Shown here piece after piece: positions 36,429 through 44,038 of a stretch of DNA of 64,000 nucleotides (position 1 is its first letter; each line of letters opens with the position of its first letter). The stretch is from the NCBI GenBank assembly GCA_965224065.1, contig CBDCYF010000005.1, positions 1 through 64,000 on the forward strand. Reading direction: 5' to 3'. The position numbers were made by a program, and so were the translations under genes. Below the pieces are notes generated by a model. It saw only the letters and a list, made by a program, of their open reading frames with translations. It was not told the origin of the DNA and did no database searches. Source of the stretch: JAOTZA01 sp965224065. Lineage in GTDB: Bacteria > Acidobacteriota > Thermoanaerobaculia > Multivoradales > JAHEKO01.

Positions 36429-37937
36429 ATGGAAAACCTGCAGACCATGTTCCGCGACCTGGCGGGCGACATGGGGCCGTATGTCATCAACCTCGGGATC
36501 GCTCTGGCGATTCTGATCGTAGGGTGGTTGGTGGCTCTGGGCATCTCGAAGGTGGTTGTGGCCGCCCTGCGGCGGACAACGATCGACAACAAGATCGCGG
36601 GCTGGGTCAAGGGAGACGAAACCGCCGCGCCCGACATCGAGCCGGCGATCGGCAAGATCGTCTTTTGGTTTTTGATGATTTTTGTCGTCATCGGGTTTTT
36701 TCAGCGATTGAACCTGACCTTGGTGGCGGCTCCATTCGAGAACCTCGTCACCACGATCGTCGACGCGATCCCCAATCTGATCAAAGCGGGCATCTTGATC
36801 TTGGTCGCGTGGCTGCTGGCCTCCGGTCTGCGGCTCTTTGTCAGCAAGGCTCTCGCCGGCTTGGGGCTGGACGAGCGGTTGGGCGCGGAGATCACCGACG
36901 GCGAAGACCAGGTGCCGGTGTCGAAGACCCTGTCCGAGGTCGTCTACTGGCTGGTCTTTCTGTTCTTCCTCGGTCCGATTCTCGCCGCGTTGAAGCTCCA
37001 GGGGCTGCTCGGACCGGTCCAGGGAATGATGGACGAGCTGATCGGGGCCTTGCCCAACGTCGTCATGGCGATCCTCATCTTTATCGTCGGCTGGTTTGTG
37101 GCCAAGATCGTTCGGCGTATCCTCACCAACCTCCTGTCGGCCGTGGGACTCGATGGCTTGGGCGAGCGCGTCGGTCTGGAACGGGCTCTTGGCAAACAGC
37201 GTCTGTCGGGTCTGATCGGCCTGGTGGCCTATACCTTGATCCTGCTCGTGGTCCTGGTGCTCGCGCTCGATGCCCTCAAGCTCGAGAAGATCACCCGCCC
37301 GGCGAGCGACATGCTGGATCAGATTCTGGGCGCGCTCCCGGGTCTGTTCGGGGCCATCCTCATCCTCAGCGTGTTCTTTGTGGTGGGGCGGCTGCTGGCG
37401 ACGTTGATCTCCAACCTCCTGGCGGCGGCCGGATTTGATCGCCTGGTCTCGCGGTTGGGGCTCAAATGGAAGAGCGAGGAAGCGGGCGGTGCCGCGTCGG
37501 AGTTCGTCGGGCACCTGGCGATCGTCGCCATCATGCTCTTTGCGGCCGTCGAGGCGCTCAACATCGCCGGGCTCGGTCAACTCTCCGGGTTGGTCTCGGT
37601 CTTTATCGGCTTCTTCTTCAACGTGCTGCTGGGGGTGCTGATCTTCGGTCTGGGCCTCTTTTTGGCCAACCTCGCGGCCGGCGCCATCCAGGCCAGCGGT
37701 CAGAGCGGGCTGGTCGCCACTGCGGCGCGAGTCGCAATCTTGGTGCTCGCCGGGGCCATGGCCTTGCGCCAGATGGATGTCGCGGAAGACATCATCAATA
37801 TGGCTTTTGGACTGGTCTTGGGAGCCGCCGCGATCGCCGCCGCCATCGCTTTCGGCGTCGGTGGGCGCGATCTGGCCCGTCAGGAACTCGAGCGCTGGAG
37901 TCAGAGCTTGAGGTCGGGGGGTGGGCGAGATGTGTAG
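36429..37937 (+). CDS. MscS-related membrane protein with repeated conserved TM helices (CmpX-like)
   Basis: The 502-residue protein begins after GAGAGGAG and contains about eleven membrane helices. A unit of helix plus loop repeats four or five times: IPNLIKAGILILVAWLLASGL, LPNVVMAILIFIVGWFVAKI and LPGLFGAILILSVFFVVGRL are three copies. This fits the 'conserved TM helix' repeat family found in MscS-like proteins, but no C-terminal MscS beta domain follows. It may be a gating or scaffolding membrane protein in osmotic or envelope stress. It has no operon partner on the same strand apart from the outer-membrane protein downstream. Confidence 0.86.
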   Translation: MENLQTMFRDLAGDMGPYVINLGIALAILIVGWLVALGISKVVVAALRRTTIDNKIAGWVKGDETAAPDIEPAIGKIVFWFLMIFVVIGFFQRLNLTLVAAPFENLVTTIVDAIPNLIKAGILILVAWLLASGLRLFVSKALAGLGLDERLGAEITDGEDQVPVSKTLSEVVYWLVFLFFLGPILAALKLQGLLGPVQGMMDELIGALPNVVMAILIFIVGWFVAKIVRRILTNLLSAVGLDGLGERVGLERALGKQRLSGLIGLVAYTLILLVVLVLALDALKLEKITRPASDMLDQILGALPGLFGAILILSVFFVVGRLLATLISNLLAAAGFDRLVSRLGLKWKSEEAGGAASEFVGHLAIVAIMLFAAVEALNIAGLGQLSGLVSVFIGFFFNVLLGVLIFGLGLFLANLAAGAIQASGQSGLVATAARVAILVLAGAMALRQMDVAEDIINMAFGLVLGAAAIAAAIAFGVGGRDLARQELERWSQSLRSGGGRDV

Positions 37938-37961
37938 CGGGACCGCTTACCCGGTCCGTGC

Positions 37962-37967
37962 TACAAT
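37962..37967 (+). promoter_or_regulatory. -10 box TACAAT for the outer-membrane barrel gene
   Basis: TACAAT lies about 124 bases before ATG 38091, implying a leader of ~115 bases. A GGACCG/CGGTCC hairpin sits just upstream and could end the MscS-like mRNA. Confidence 0.5.
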
Positions 37968-37985
37968 CAACAATAATCGTTTGTT

Positions 37986-38014
37986 CACCGGGAGTTACGC
38001 GTGTTCTCCCGGTG
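37986..38014 (+). promoter_or_regulatory. Hairpin in the 5' leader of the outer-membrane barrel gene
   Basis: CACCGGGAG (37986-37994) pairs perfectly with CTCCCGGTG (38006-38014) around an 11-base loop. The stem is early in the leader and has no T-tract, so a regulatory or stabilising role is likelier than termination. Confidence 0.55.
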
Positions 38015-38090
38015 GGCAAGCGGCACCCCTGTACGGGATCCCCAACCCGAGAAAGGACCTCAACGCTATGAAGGACCGGGAGACGAGAGC

Positions 38091-38714
38091 ATGAAGTGGC
38101 GGGTGGCAACGGTAGCGATCGCCTGTCTGGCGATGCTGGGAAGCACGCCACTTCTGGCCCAGGAAGAGGAGGAAGATCAGATCTACTTGCAGGAGGAGCC
38201 GGAGCGGGATCGGAGCGATTGGTCGCTCGGGCTCGGATTCGGGCTGGTCGAGCGCGGCGACAACGTGATTGCCGGCCAGCAGATCGTCAACGACGACACC
38301 GTCGAGACCTATATCAGCCTGGCTCTGAGGATCCCCTTTGGCCACCGTCACGCCCATCGCGGGAACGCCGGTTTCCGAGGCTACCTCGAGCCGGAGGTCG
38401 CCAGATGGGACGGAGACTTCGAGAGCGACACTCTGGTGGGTCTCAATATCATCGGCGCGATGCCCTTCAACGCGGTCGAGTTTTTTGTCGGTGGGGGCAT
38501 CGGCCTCCACATGACCGACATCGAGATCGACGGCCTCCCGGAGGGAGTGTCGGACACTTCGGACGATGCGATCGGGCTCAACGCCCAGTTTGGTGTCGAC
38601 GTGAGTGTCAGCCGGGCGGTGAGCTTGTTTGGCGTCGGCCGTTTCGATCTGGTCGACGACGACCGCGACGAGCTCGAGGGCAAGGCGTCGATCGGGATCC
38701 GATTCCGCTTCTAG
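38091..38714 (+). CDS. Outer-membrane beta-barrel protein (OmpW/OMP_b-brl-like)
   Basis: ATG 38091 starts a signal peptide (ATVAIACLAMLGSTPLLAQ). The 207-residue product has an acidic segment, then alternating strands (WSLGLGFGLVERG, VETYISLALRIPFG, FFVGGGIGLHMTD, VSLFGVGRFDLVDD) and the terminal phenylalanine IGIRFRF needed for BamA recognition. It is probably an eight-stranded barrel. No specific family is recognised; a porin or a structural envelope role are both possible. A strong terminator follows. The leader hairpin suggests post-transcriptional control. Confidence 0.82.
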   Translation: MKWRVATVAIACLAMLGSTPLLAQEEEEDQIYLQEEPERDRSDWSLGLGFGLVERGDNVIAGQQIVNDDTVETYISLALRIPFGHRHAHRGNAGFRGYLEPEVARWDGDFESDTLVGLNIIGAMPFNAVEFFVGGGIGLHMTDIEIDGLPEGVSDTSDDAIGLNAQFGVDVSVSRAVSLFGVGRFDLVDDDRDELEGKASIGIRFRF

Positions 38715-38740
38715 AACAGCGACGGAAACGACTTCTTTGA

Positions 38741-38772
38741 GCCCCGGTGCGACTGCGCCGGGGCTTTTGTTT
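38741..38772 (+). terminator. Rho-independent terminator of the outer-membrane barrel gene
   Basis: GCCCCGGTGC and GCGCCGGGGC form a ten-pair stem (one G-T pair) around GACT, then TTTTGTTTT. Confidence 0.9.
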
Positions 38773-38810
38773 TCGGCGGATAGCGTGCCTGGCTGCCGGC
38801 ATTTGACCTT

Positions 38811-38861
38811 GGTTGGCGGCTCTGCCCTTCCGAGGCCCGGCTCGGGCAGAGTCCGCCAACC
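38811..38861. repeat. Long hairpin with GGTTGGCGG/CCGCCAACC ends
   Basis: GGTTGGCGGCTCTGCCC (38811-38827) pairs with 38844-38861 over 17 bases with a single bulged T; the loop is 16 bases. It lies between the terminator and the family B element, in a 360-base gap that has no gene. Confidence 0.65.
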
Positions 38862-38880
38862 CAGACCGCCGTACTCACGT

Positions 38881-39050
38881 TCCCAACGGCAGGACGGGGG
38901 CGCCACAGGGCACGGCGCGCGCTACTCGGACTCCGTTGACCTAGAGGCGCGCGCCTCGGCTTCCCTCGCGCCGGGACGCGATCGACTCCGAAACGGGTTG
39001 CGCGGGCGCTCGGTCAGACGTCCCTGTGGACCCCCGCCCTGCCGTTGGGA
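38881..39050. mobile_element. 170-base MITE-like element, family B, copy 2
   Basis: Terminal inverted repeats (38881-38910 and 39022-39050; CCCAACGGCAGG and CCCTGTGG blocks) match over about 29 bases with a few changes. The interior core GCTACTCGGACT...CGCGCCTCG is shared, in opposite orientation, with copy 1 at 30866-31033. The ends of the two copies differ, so the common part is the core and overall design. No gene inside. Confidence 0.72.
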
Positions 39051-39074
39051 TGGGACGCTGACCAGGCGGTTGGG

Positions 39075-41954
39075 CTAGTCCGACTCGGCGTAGGCCTCGA
39101 CCGGGTCGCAGGTGCACACCAGGTTGCGATCGCCGTAGGCGTTGTCGATTCGGGCCACCGGAGGCCAGAACTTGTGCTCGCGGACCCACGGTGCCGGGAA
39201 GGCGGCTCTCTCGCGGCTGTAGGGGTGGCCCCAGGTGTCGGCGGTGACCGCCGCGGCCGTGTGGGGCGAGTTCTGGAGCAGGTTGTCCTCGCGATCCGCC
39301 TCGCCCCGCTCGATCTCGCGAATCTCGTTCCGGATGGAGATCATCGCTTCGCAAAAGCGATCCAGCTCCTCTTTTGATTCAGACTCGGTCGGTTCGATCA
39401 TCATCGTTCCGGCGACCGGCCAGGACATCGTCGGCGCATGGAAGCCATAGTCCATCAGGCGTTTGGCGACGTCGTCGACCGTCACATCGGCGGTTTTCCG
39501 AAAACCGCGCAGGTCGATGATGAACTCATGGGCCACAAATCCCTGCCCGCCCACATAGAGCACCGGGTAGTGCTTTCCAAGCCTCTTGGCCATGTAGTTG
39601 GCGTTGAGAATGGCGATCTGGCTGGCCCGGGTAAGGCCCTGGTGGCCCATGAGCCGCAGATACATCCAGGAGATCGGCAGGATTCCGGGGCTGCCGTAGG
39701 GTGCCGCCGAGACCGGGCCGCGGTCTCCGTCGCCGAGATAGGGGTGGCCGGGAAGAAAGGGCACCAGATGCTCGGCGACGGCGATCGGCCCCACCCCGGG
39801 CCCGCCGCCGCCGTGGGGGATGCAGAAGGTTTTGTGAAGGTTGAGATGGCAGACGTCGGCGCCGAATTCTCCGGGGCGACAAAGCCCCACTTGTGCGTTC
39901 ATGTTGGCGCCATCGAGATAGACCTGGCCGCCGTGCCGGTGCACGATCTCGCACACCTGGCGGATGCCCTCCTCGAAGACGCCGTGGGTGGAGGGGTAGG
40001 TCACCATCAGGGCGCCGAGCCGGTCGCGATGGGCCGCTGCCTTGGCCTCCAGGTCGCCGAGATCGATGTTGCCCTCCTCGTCGCACTCCACGGCAACGAC
40101 TCGAAAGCCGGCCATGACCGCGCTTGCGGGGTTGGTGCCGTGGGCCGAGGTCGGGATCAGGCACACATCGCGCTCATCCTCGCCGCGGCTCTCGTGATAG
40201 CCGCGGATCACCAGCAGTCCGGCGAGCTCACCCTGCGAGCCGGCGTTGGGTTGAACCGAGACGCCCTCCATGCCGGTGAGGTCGGCGAGCCAGGTTCCCA
40301 GGTCGTCGATGAGGTGTTGGTAGCCGGCCTGATGCTCGGCCGGCGCGAAGGGATGGATCTCGGCAAACTCGGGCCAGGAGACCGGAATCATCTCGGCGGT
40401 GGCGTTGAGCTTCATCGTGCACGAACCGAGCGGGATCATCGAATGGGTGAGGGAAAGATCGCGTCGTTCCAGGCGGTTCAGATACCGCAGCATCTCGTGC
40501 TCGGAATGAAACCGGTGGAAGACCCGTTGTTCGAGAAACCGGCCGGTCCGGCGGTGGGGCCCTGGATAGGCGAGGTCGAGCCCGGCGGCCAGGCTCTCCA
40601 GGTCCCCTGGGGTCTCGACGTCGGCGCCCTCGGCGAAGATCTCGAGCAAGGTCCGGAGCTCGGGTAGCCCAACGGTCTCATCGAGGCTGACACCCACCGA
40701 GCCCCCGCCCAGATCCCGAAGATGGACCCGGTGGCGTGCGGCCGCCCGGTGTACGGAGGTAGCGACTGACTCTCCCAGGTCGAGCCGGAGGGTGTCAAAA
40801 ACGGGCTGGTGGGCGGGCTCGAGTCCCATCTTGCCCAGGCCGGCGGCCAGCAGGCCGGCCGCCGCCCGCACCCGGCGGGCGATGCGCACCAGGCCCTCCG
40901 GTCCGTGGTACACGGCGTAGAGGGTCGCGAGGATCGCGGGCAGCACCTGGGCGGTGCAGATGTTGCTGGTCGCCTTGCCACGACGGATGTGCTGCTCGCG
41001 AGTCTGCAGCGCCAGCCGGAACGCCGGGTTGTCCTGTTCGTCGCGCGAGACGCCGACGATCCGGCCGGGCATCAAGCGCTCGAGCTCTTCGCGGCACGCG
41101 ATGAAACCGGCGTGCGGCCCGCCCGCCATCATCGGGACGCCAAAGCGCTGACTCGAACCGACGGCGAGGTCGGCGCCAAACGCGCCCGGCGGCCGCAGCA
41201 GCGCAAGCGCCAGCGGATCGGCGGCCGCCACCAGGTACGAGCCGGTCTCGTGGAGACGGTCAGCAACCGGCCCAAAATCGACGATCCGGCCGTCGCTGGC
41301 AGGATACTGGACGAGCGCGCCGATGAGATCGTCATCTCCCTCGAGCTTCAGCGGGTCGCCTTCGGCGAGTTGAATACCCAGAGGCCGTGCCCTCGTCGCG
41401 ACCACGGCCCGAGTCTGCGGATGACACCCGGTGTCGACGAAGAAGCGGTGACGCTTGCGCCGCTGCTTGGCCCAGCAAAGCGCCATCGCCTCAGCCGCGG
41501 CCGTCGCCTCGTCGAGCAGGGAAGCGTTGGCGACGGGCAGCGCCGTCAGCTCGCTGATCAGCGTCTGGAAGTTGATCAGCGCCTCCAGCCTGCCTTGGGC
41601 GATCTCCGCCTGGTACGGGGTGTACTGGGTGTACCACCCGGGATTCTCCAGCACGTTGCGGCGGATCACCGCGGGCAGGATCGACGGGTGGTAGCCGGTG
41701 CCGAGGTAGGAGCGATAGACCGTGTTCTGCGCGGCGACCGATCGGAGCTCGGCGAGGAGCCGGTGCTCTCCCTCGGGCTCACCGACCTCCAGCGGTAGGT
41801 TGGTGCGGATGCCTCGGGGCACCACCGCGTCGACCAGGGTATCGAGAGAGTCGAGCCCCAGATAGTCGAGCATGGCCTCGGTGTCTTCGGCCGTCGGACC
41901 GATGTGGCGGTCGACAAACGGATCCACCGGTCGTGAGAGAAGATCGGAATCCAT
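39075..41954 (-). CDS. gcvP: Glycine dehydrogenase (decarboxylating), P-protein of the glycine cleavage system
   Basis: The 959-residue protein is the undivided P-protein form; both halves are aminotransferase-fold units. It opens with the typical FVDRHIGPTAEDTEAML and has SLLDEATAAAEAM, the PLP-lysine block NLHKTFCIPHGGGGPG and HEFIIDLRGFRKTADV near the end. It decarboxylates glycine and passes the aminomethyl group to the lipoyl H-protein. gcvT and gcvH are not in the window, so the system is scattered. I found no glycine riboswitch in the ~140 bases upstream. A GGAG element lies ten bases before ATG 41954. Confidence 0.96.
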   Translation of the reverse strand: MDSDLLSRPVDPFVDRHIGPTAEDTEAMLDYLGLDSLDTLVDAVVPRGIRTNLPLEVGEPEGEHRLLAELRSVAAQNTVYRSYLGTGYHPSILPAVIRRNVLENPGWYTQYTPYQAEIAQGRLEALINFQTLISELTALPVANASLLDEATAAAEAMALCWAKQRRKRHRFFVDTGCHPQTRAVVATRARPLGIQLAEGDPLKLEGDDDLIGALVQYPASDGRIVDFGPVADRLHETGSYLVAAADPLALALLRPPGAFGADLAVGSSQRFGVPMMAGGPHAGFIACREELERLMPGRIVGVSRDEQDNPAFRLALQTREQHIRRGKATSNICTAQVLPAILATLYAVYHGPEGLVRIARRVRAAAGLLAAGLGKMGLEPAHQPVFDTLRLDLGESVATSVHRAAARHRVHLRDLGGGSVGVSLDETVGLPELRTLLEIFAEGADVETPGDLESLAAGLDLAYPGPHRRTGRFLEQRVFHRFHSEHEMLRYLNRLERRDLSLTHSMIPLGSCTMKLNATAEMIPVSWPEFAEIHPFAPAEHQAGYQHLIDDLGTWLADLTGMEGVSVQPNAGSQGELAGLLVIRGYHESRGEDERDVCLIPTSAHGTNPASAVMAGFRVVAVECDEEGNIDLGDLEAKAAAHRDRLGALMVTYPSTHGVFEEGIRQVCEIVHRHGGQVYLDGANMNAQVGLCRPGEFGADVCHLNLHKTFCIPHGGGGPGVGPIAVAEHLVPFLPGHPYLGDGDRGPVSAAPYGSPGILPISWMYLRLMGHQGLTRASQIAILNANYMAKRLGKHYPVLYVGGQGFVAHEFIIDLRGFRKTADVTVDDVAKRLMDYGFHAPTMSWPVAGTMMIEPTESESKEELDRFCEAMISIRNEIREIERGEADREDNLLQNSPHTAAAVTADTWGHPYSRERAAFPAPWVREHKFWPPVARIDNAYGDRNLVCTCDPVEAYAESD

Positions 41955-42081
41955 GGTGAGTGTCTCCGGGGTTGCGGCCGGATAGCCCGGCCGGGCACAG
42001 AAGTGATTCTAGCTTGCGTGTCGTCCGCCGGACTGCGCCGGCAGTAGGTGGCCGGCCATTGGCGGATGGGGAAGAGTGCCA

Positions 42082-42087
42082 TAGAAT
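42082..42087 (+). promoter_or_regulatory. -10-like box TAGAAT for the LysM/FecR gene
   Basis: TAGAAT ends nine bases before ATG 42097, supporting this upstream start for a leaderless mRNA. Confidence 0.55.
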
Positions 42088-42096
42088 TAGCGGTCT

Positions 42097-44016
42097 ATGG
42101 CTGCCCGGGGGGCTTTTGGGGCAGATCTCACGTCGCGAATGCAAGAAGCCCTTTTTTTTGATCGGTTGGTCCGCGCGGCCATCATTGTGACTGTGGCTTT
42201 GCCGGCCGCATCCCGCGGGGAACCGCGGCCGGAAGAGATCCCCGCGGTGCACATCGTCCGTCCGGGGGACACGTTGCGCGGAATCTCGGGGAGCTATCTG
42301 GGAACCGAAGGACGGTGGAACGATCTCTGGGGACTCAATCCTGACATCGAGGATCCCAATTTCCTGCTGCCCGGCCAAAGGGTACGCGTGCTCGTACGGC
42401 TGGCCGACGCGACTCCGGCCGCCCGAATCCTGAGCCTCTCGGGCAAGGTGGAGAACCGCCCGGCGCCAATCGACTGGTCCGACGCCCACCGGCAGGATCT
42501 GCTGGTCGAGCGCGACGCGCTGAGGACCCGGGGAAGCTCCTCGTCTGCGCTGCAGTTCCCGGATGGCAGCAACCTGCTGGTCAGCGAGCGGTCGCTGGTC
42601 TACATGCGGCGGGCCGGGCGGTCGTTGCGTGGAGTGGAAGAGAGGAAGGTAGAAATCGTCGAAGGGCAGGCCGACCTGGAAGCGCTCACCGACAACCCGG
42701 TGAGCGCCGACATCGAGATTGTCGTCGGCGGCGCGCTGGCCAAGCCCACGACGGACGAGTCCGGATCGGTCCAGGCGCGCGCTCGCAAGGCCGAAGGTGG
42801 TGGAGCGGCGGTGATGGTGTTCGAGGGGGCCAGCGAGGTCGAGGCGGCCGGGCAGACCGTGGCGGTCGAGCGTGGCATGGGCACGGCCGTTCCCGAGAGC
42901 GGGCCCCCTGCGGCGCCGGAGAAGTTGCTGGAGCCGCCGGTCGCCGGATCGCCCGAGGCGTCCAGCCGTTGGGACTTCCCCGACCCGCTGTTCTCTTGGG
43001 AGGCGGTCGAGGGAGCAGCAGCCTATGTGGTCGACGTTTGCTTCGACCCGGGATGCCGGGATCTGGTTCGCCGCGGGTACGGAATCGAGGACCTGGAATG
43101 GCGACCCGAGCCCCTGCCGGTGGCCGAGCTCTTCTGGCGGGTGCACGCGGTGAGCGCTTCGGGGCTCGACGGCTACGCCAGCCCCAGCCTTGGCTTTGAG
43201 ATCTTGAGCGATCGGCAGGACCGCGAGCCGCCGCACGCCGTCGGCCTGCTGGAGGGGCCTTCGGTGACCGCGCGTGGCACCCCGGTTACCAAGTACTACG
43301 CGCCGAGCGCGAGCCTGACGATTTCGGTCGAGGACGACCGGACCGGGGTCGCCGAGTGGTGGCCTCAGGTCAACGGGCGGCGGGTCGACAAAGCGGCGCT
43401 GTCGGGCGGCTGGGAGGACGGCGAGCAGCGAGTCGAGATCGTGGCGCGCGACGTCGCCGGTAACGAGGGCACCGAGGAGGTCGCGCGGTTTCACGTCGAC
43501 GCCGAGGCACCGGTGATCGAATGGGGTCCCGGGGACACCGAGCTGCTGGTGCCGTTTCTCGGAGAAAACCCGGTCGACGACCGGTGGCAGAGGAAACGAC
43601 GCCGTTGGCTCAGGAGGGCTCACCACAAGCCGGGACCAGAGCGGGCTGCCTGGGTGCTGGTGGCTTGGAACAGCGATCTCTTCGAGACTTCGGGAGGCTC
43701 GTGGCGCCATCCCGACCCGAGACGTCGGCGGCGAAGCCACGTCCAGTCGCTGGCGAACACCGGCTCCCAACCCCGGATGGCAGTCCTGGCACCGAACCTC
43801 GAGCTGGGCGACGGAGAGGTCCTGGGCGATCGCCTGTTGGTCGTCGGGGCCACCGACGCCAAGGCCGGGACTGTTCGTCTGACCCTGCGCACCGTGATCG
43901 TCGTCTCGGGCGCCGGCCAGCGTAAGCCGTATCTCGAGATCGAAGCGGTCGACCGGTTGCTCAACCGGCGGATCGAGCGTCTCGGCTTCGCCGAGCCGCC
44001 TGCGGGTCGGCGGTAG
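42097..44016 (+). CDS. LysM- and FecR-domain exported protein with Ig/FnIII-like repeats
   Basis: A signal-like hydrophobic segment (about residues 22-40) is followed by a LysM domain (51-98: VHIVRPGDTLRGISGSYLG ... LLPGQRVRV), a FecR-like domain (about 105-260), then a fibronectin-like (about 300-400) and another Ig-like region (about 405-505). The C-terminal ~130 residues are Arg-rich at first, then beta-rich. LysM binds peptidoglycan; FecR domains outside iron signalling are common in cell-surface proteins of these bacteria. The alternative start at 42139 is possible, but the -10-like box favours 42097. It converges with the Ser/Thr kinase gene. Confidence 0.85.
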   Translation: MAARGAFGADLTSRMQEALFFDRLVRAAIIVTVALPAASRGEPRPEEIPAVHIVRPGDTLRGISGSYLGTEGRWNDLWGLNPDIEDPNFLLPGQRVRVLVRLADATPAARILSLSGKVENRPAPIDWSDAHRQDLLVERDALRTRGSSSSALQFPDGSNLLVSERSLVYMRRAGRSLRGVEERKVEIVEGQADLEALTDNPVSADIEIVVGGALAKPTTDESGSVQARARKAEGGGAAVMVFEGASEVEAAGQTVAVERGMGTAVPESGPPAAPEKLLEPPVAGSPEASSRWDFPDPLFSWEAVEGAAAYVVDVCFDPGCRDLVRRGYGIEDLEWRPEPLPVAELFWRVHAVSASGLDGYASPSLGFEILSDRQDREPPHAVGLLEGPSVTARGTPVTKYYAPSASLTISVEDDRTGVAEWWPQVNGRRVDKAALSGGWEDGEQRVEIVARDVAGNEGTEEVARFHVDAEAPVIEWGPGDTELLVPFLGENPVDDRWQRKRRRWLRRAHHKPGPERAAWVLVAWNSDLFETSGGSWRHPDPRRRRRSHVQSLANTGSQPRMAVLAPNLELGDGEVLGDRLLVVGATDAKAGTVRLTLRTVIVVSGAGQRKPYLEIEAVDRLLNRRIERLGFAEPPAGRR

Positions 44017-44038
44017 TCTCTACGCCTGAGGCGGGCCG

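Noticed and set aside
36375..37580. 401-residue minus-strand frame opposite the MscS-like gene
   Set aside because: Gln/Asp/His-rich low-complexity shadow; the sense frame has clear membrane repeats.
41955..42096. Glycine riboswitch upstream of gcvP
   Set aside because: The gap of about 140 bases is shared with a divergent gene and shows neither the tandem aptamer core nor a kink-turn-like start.
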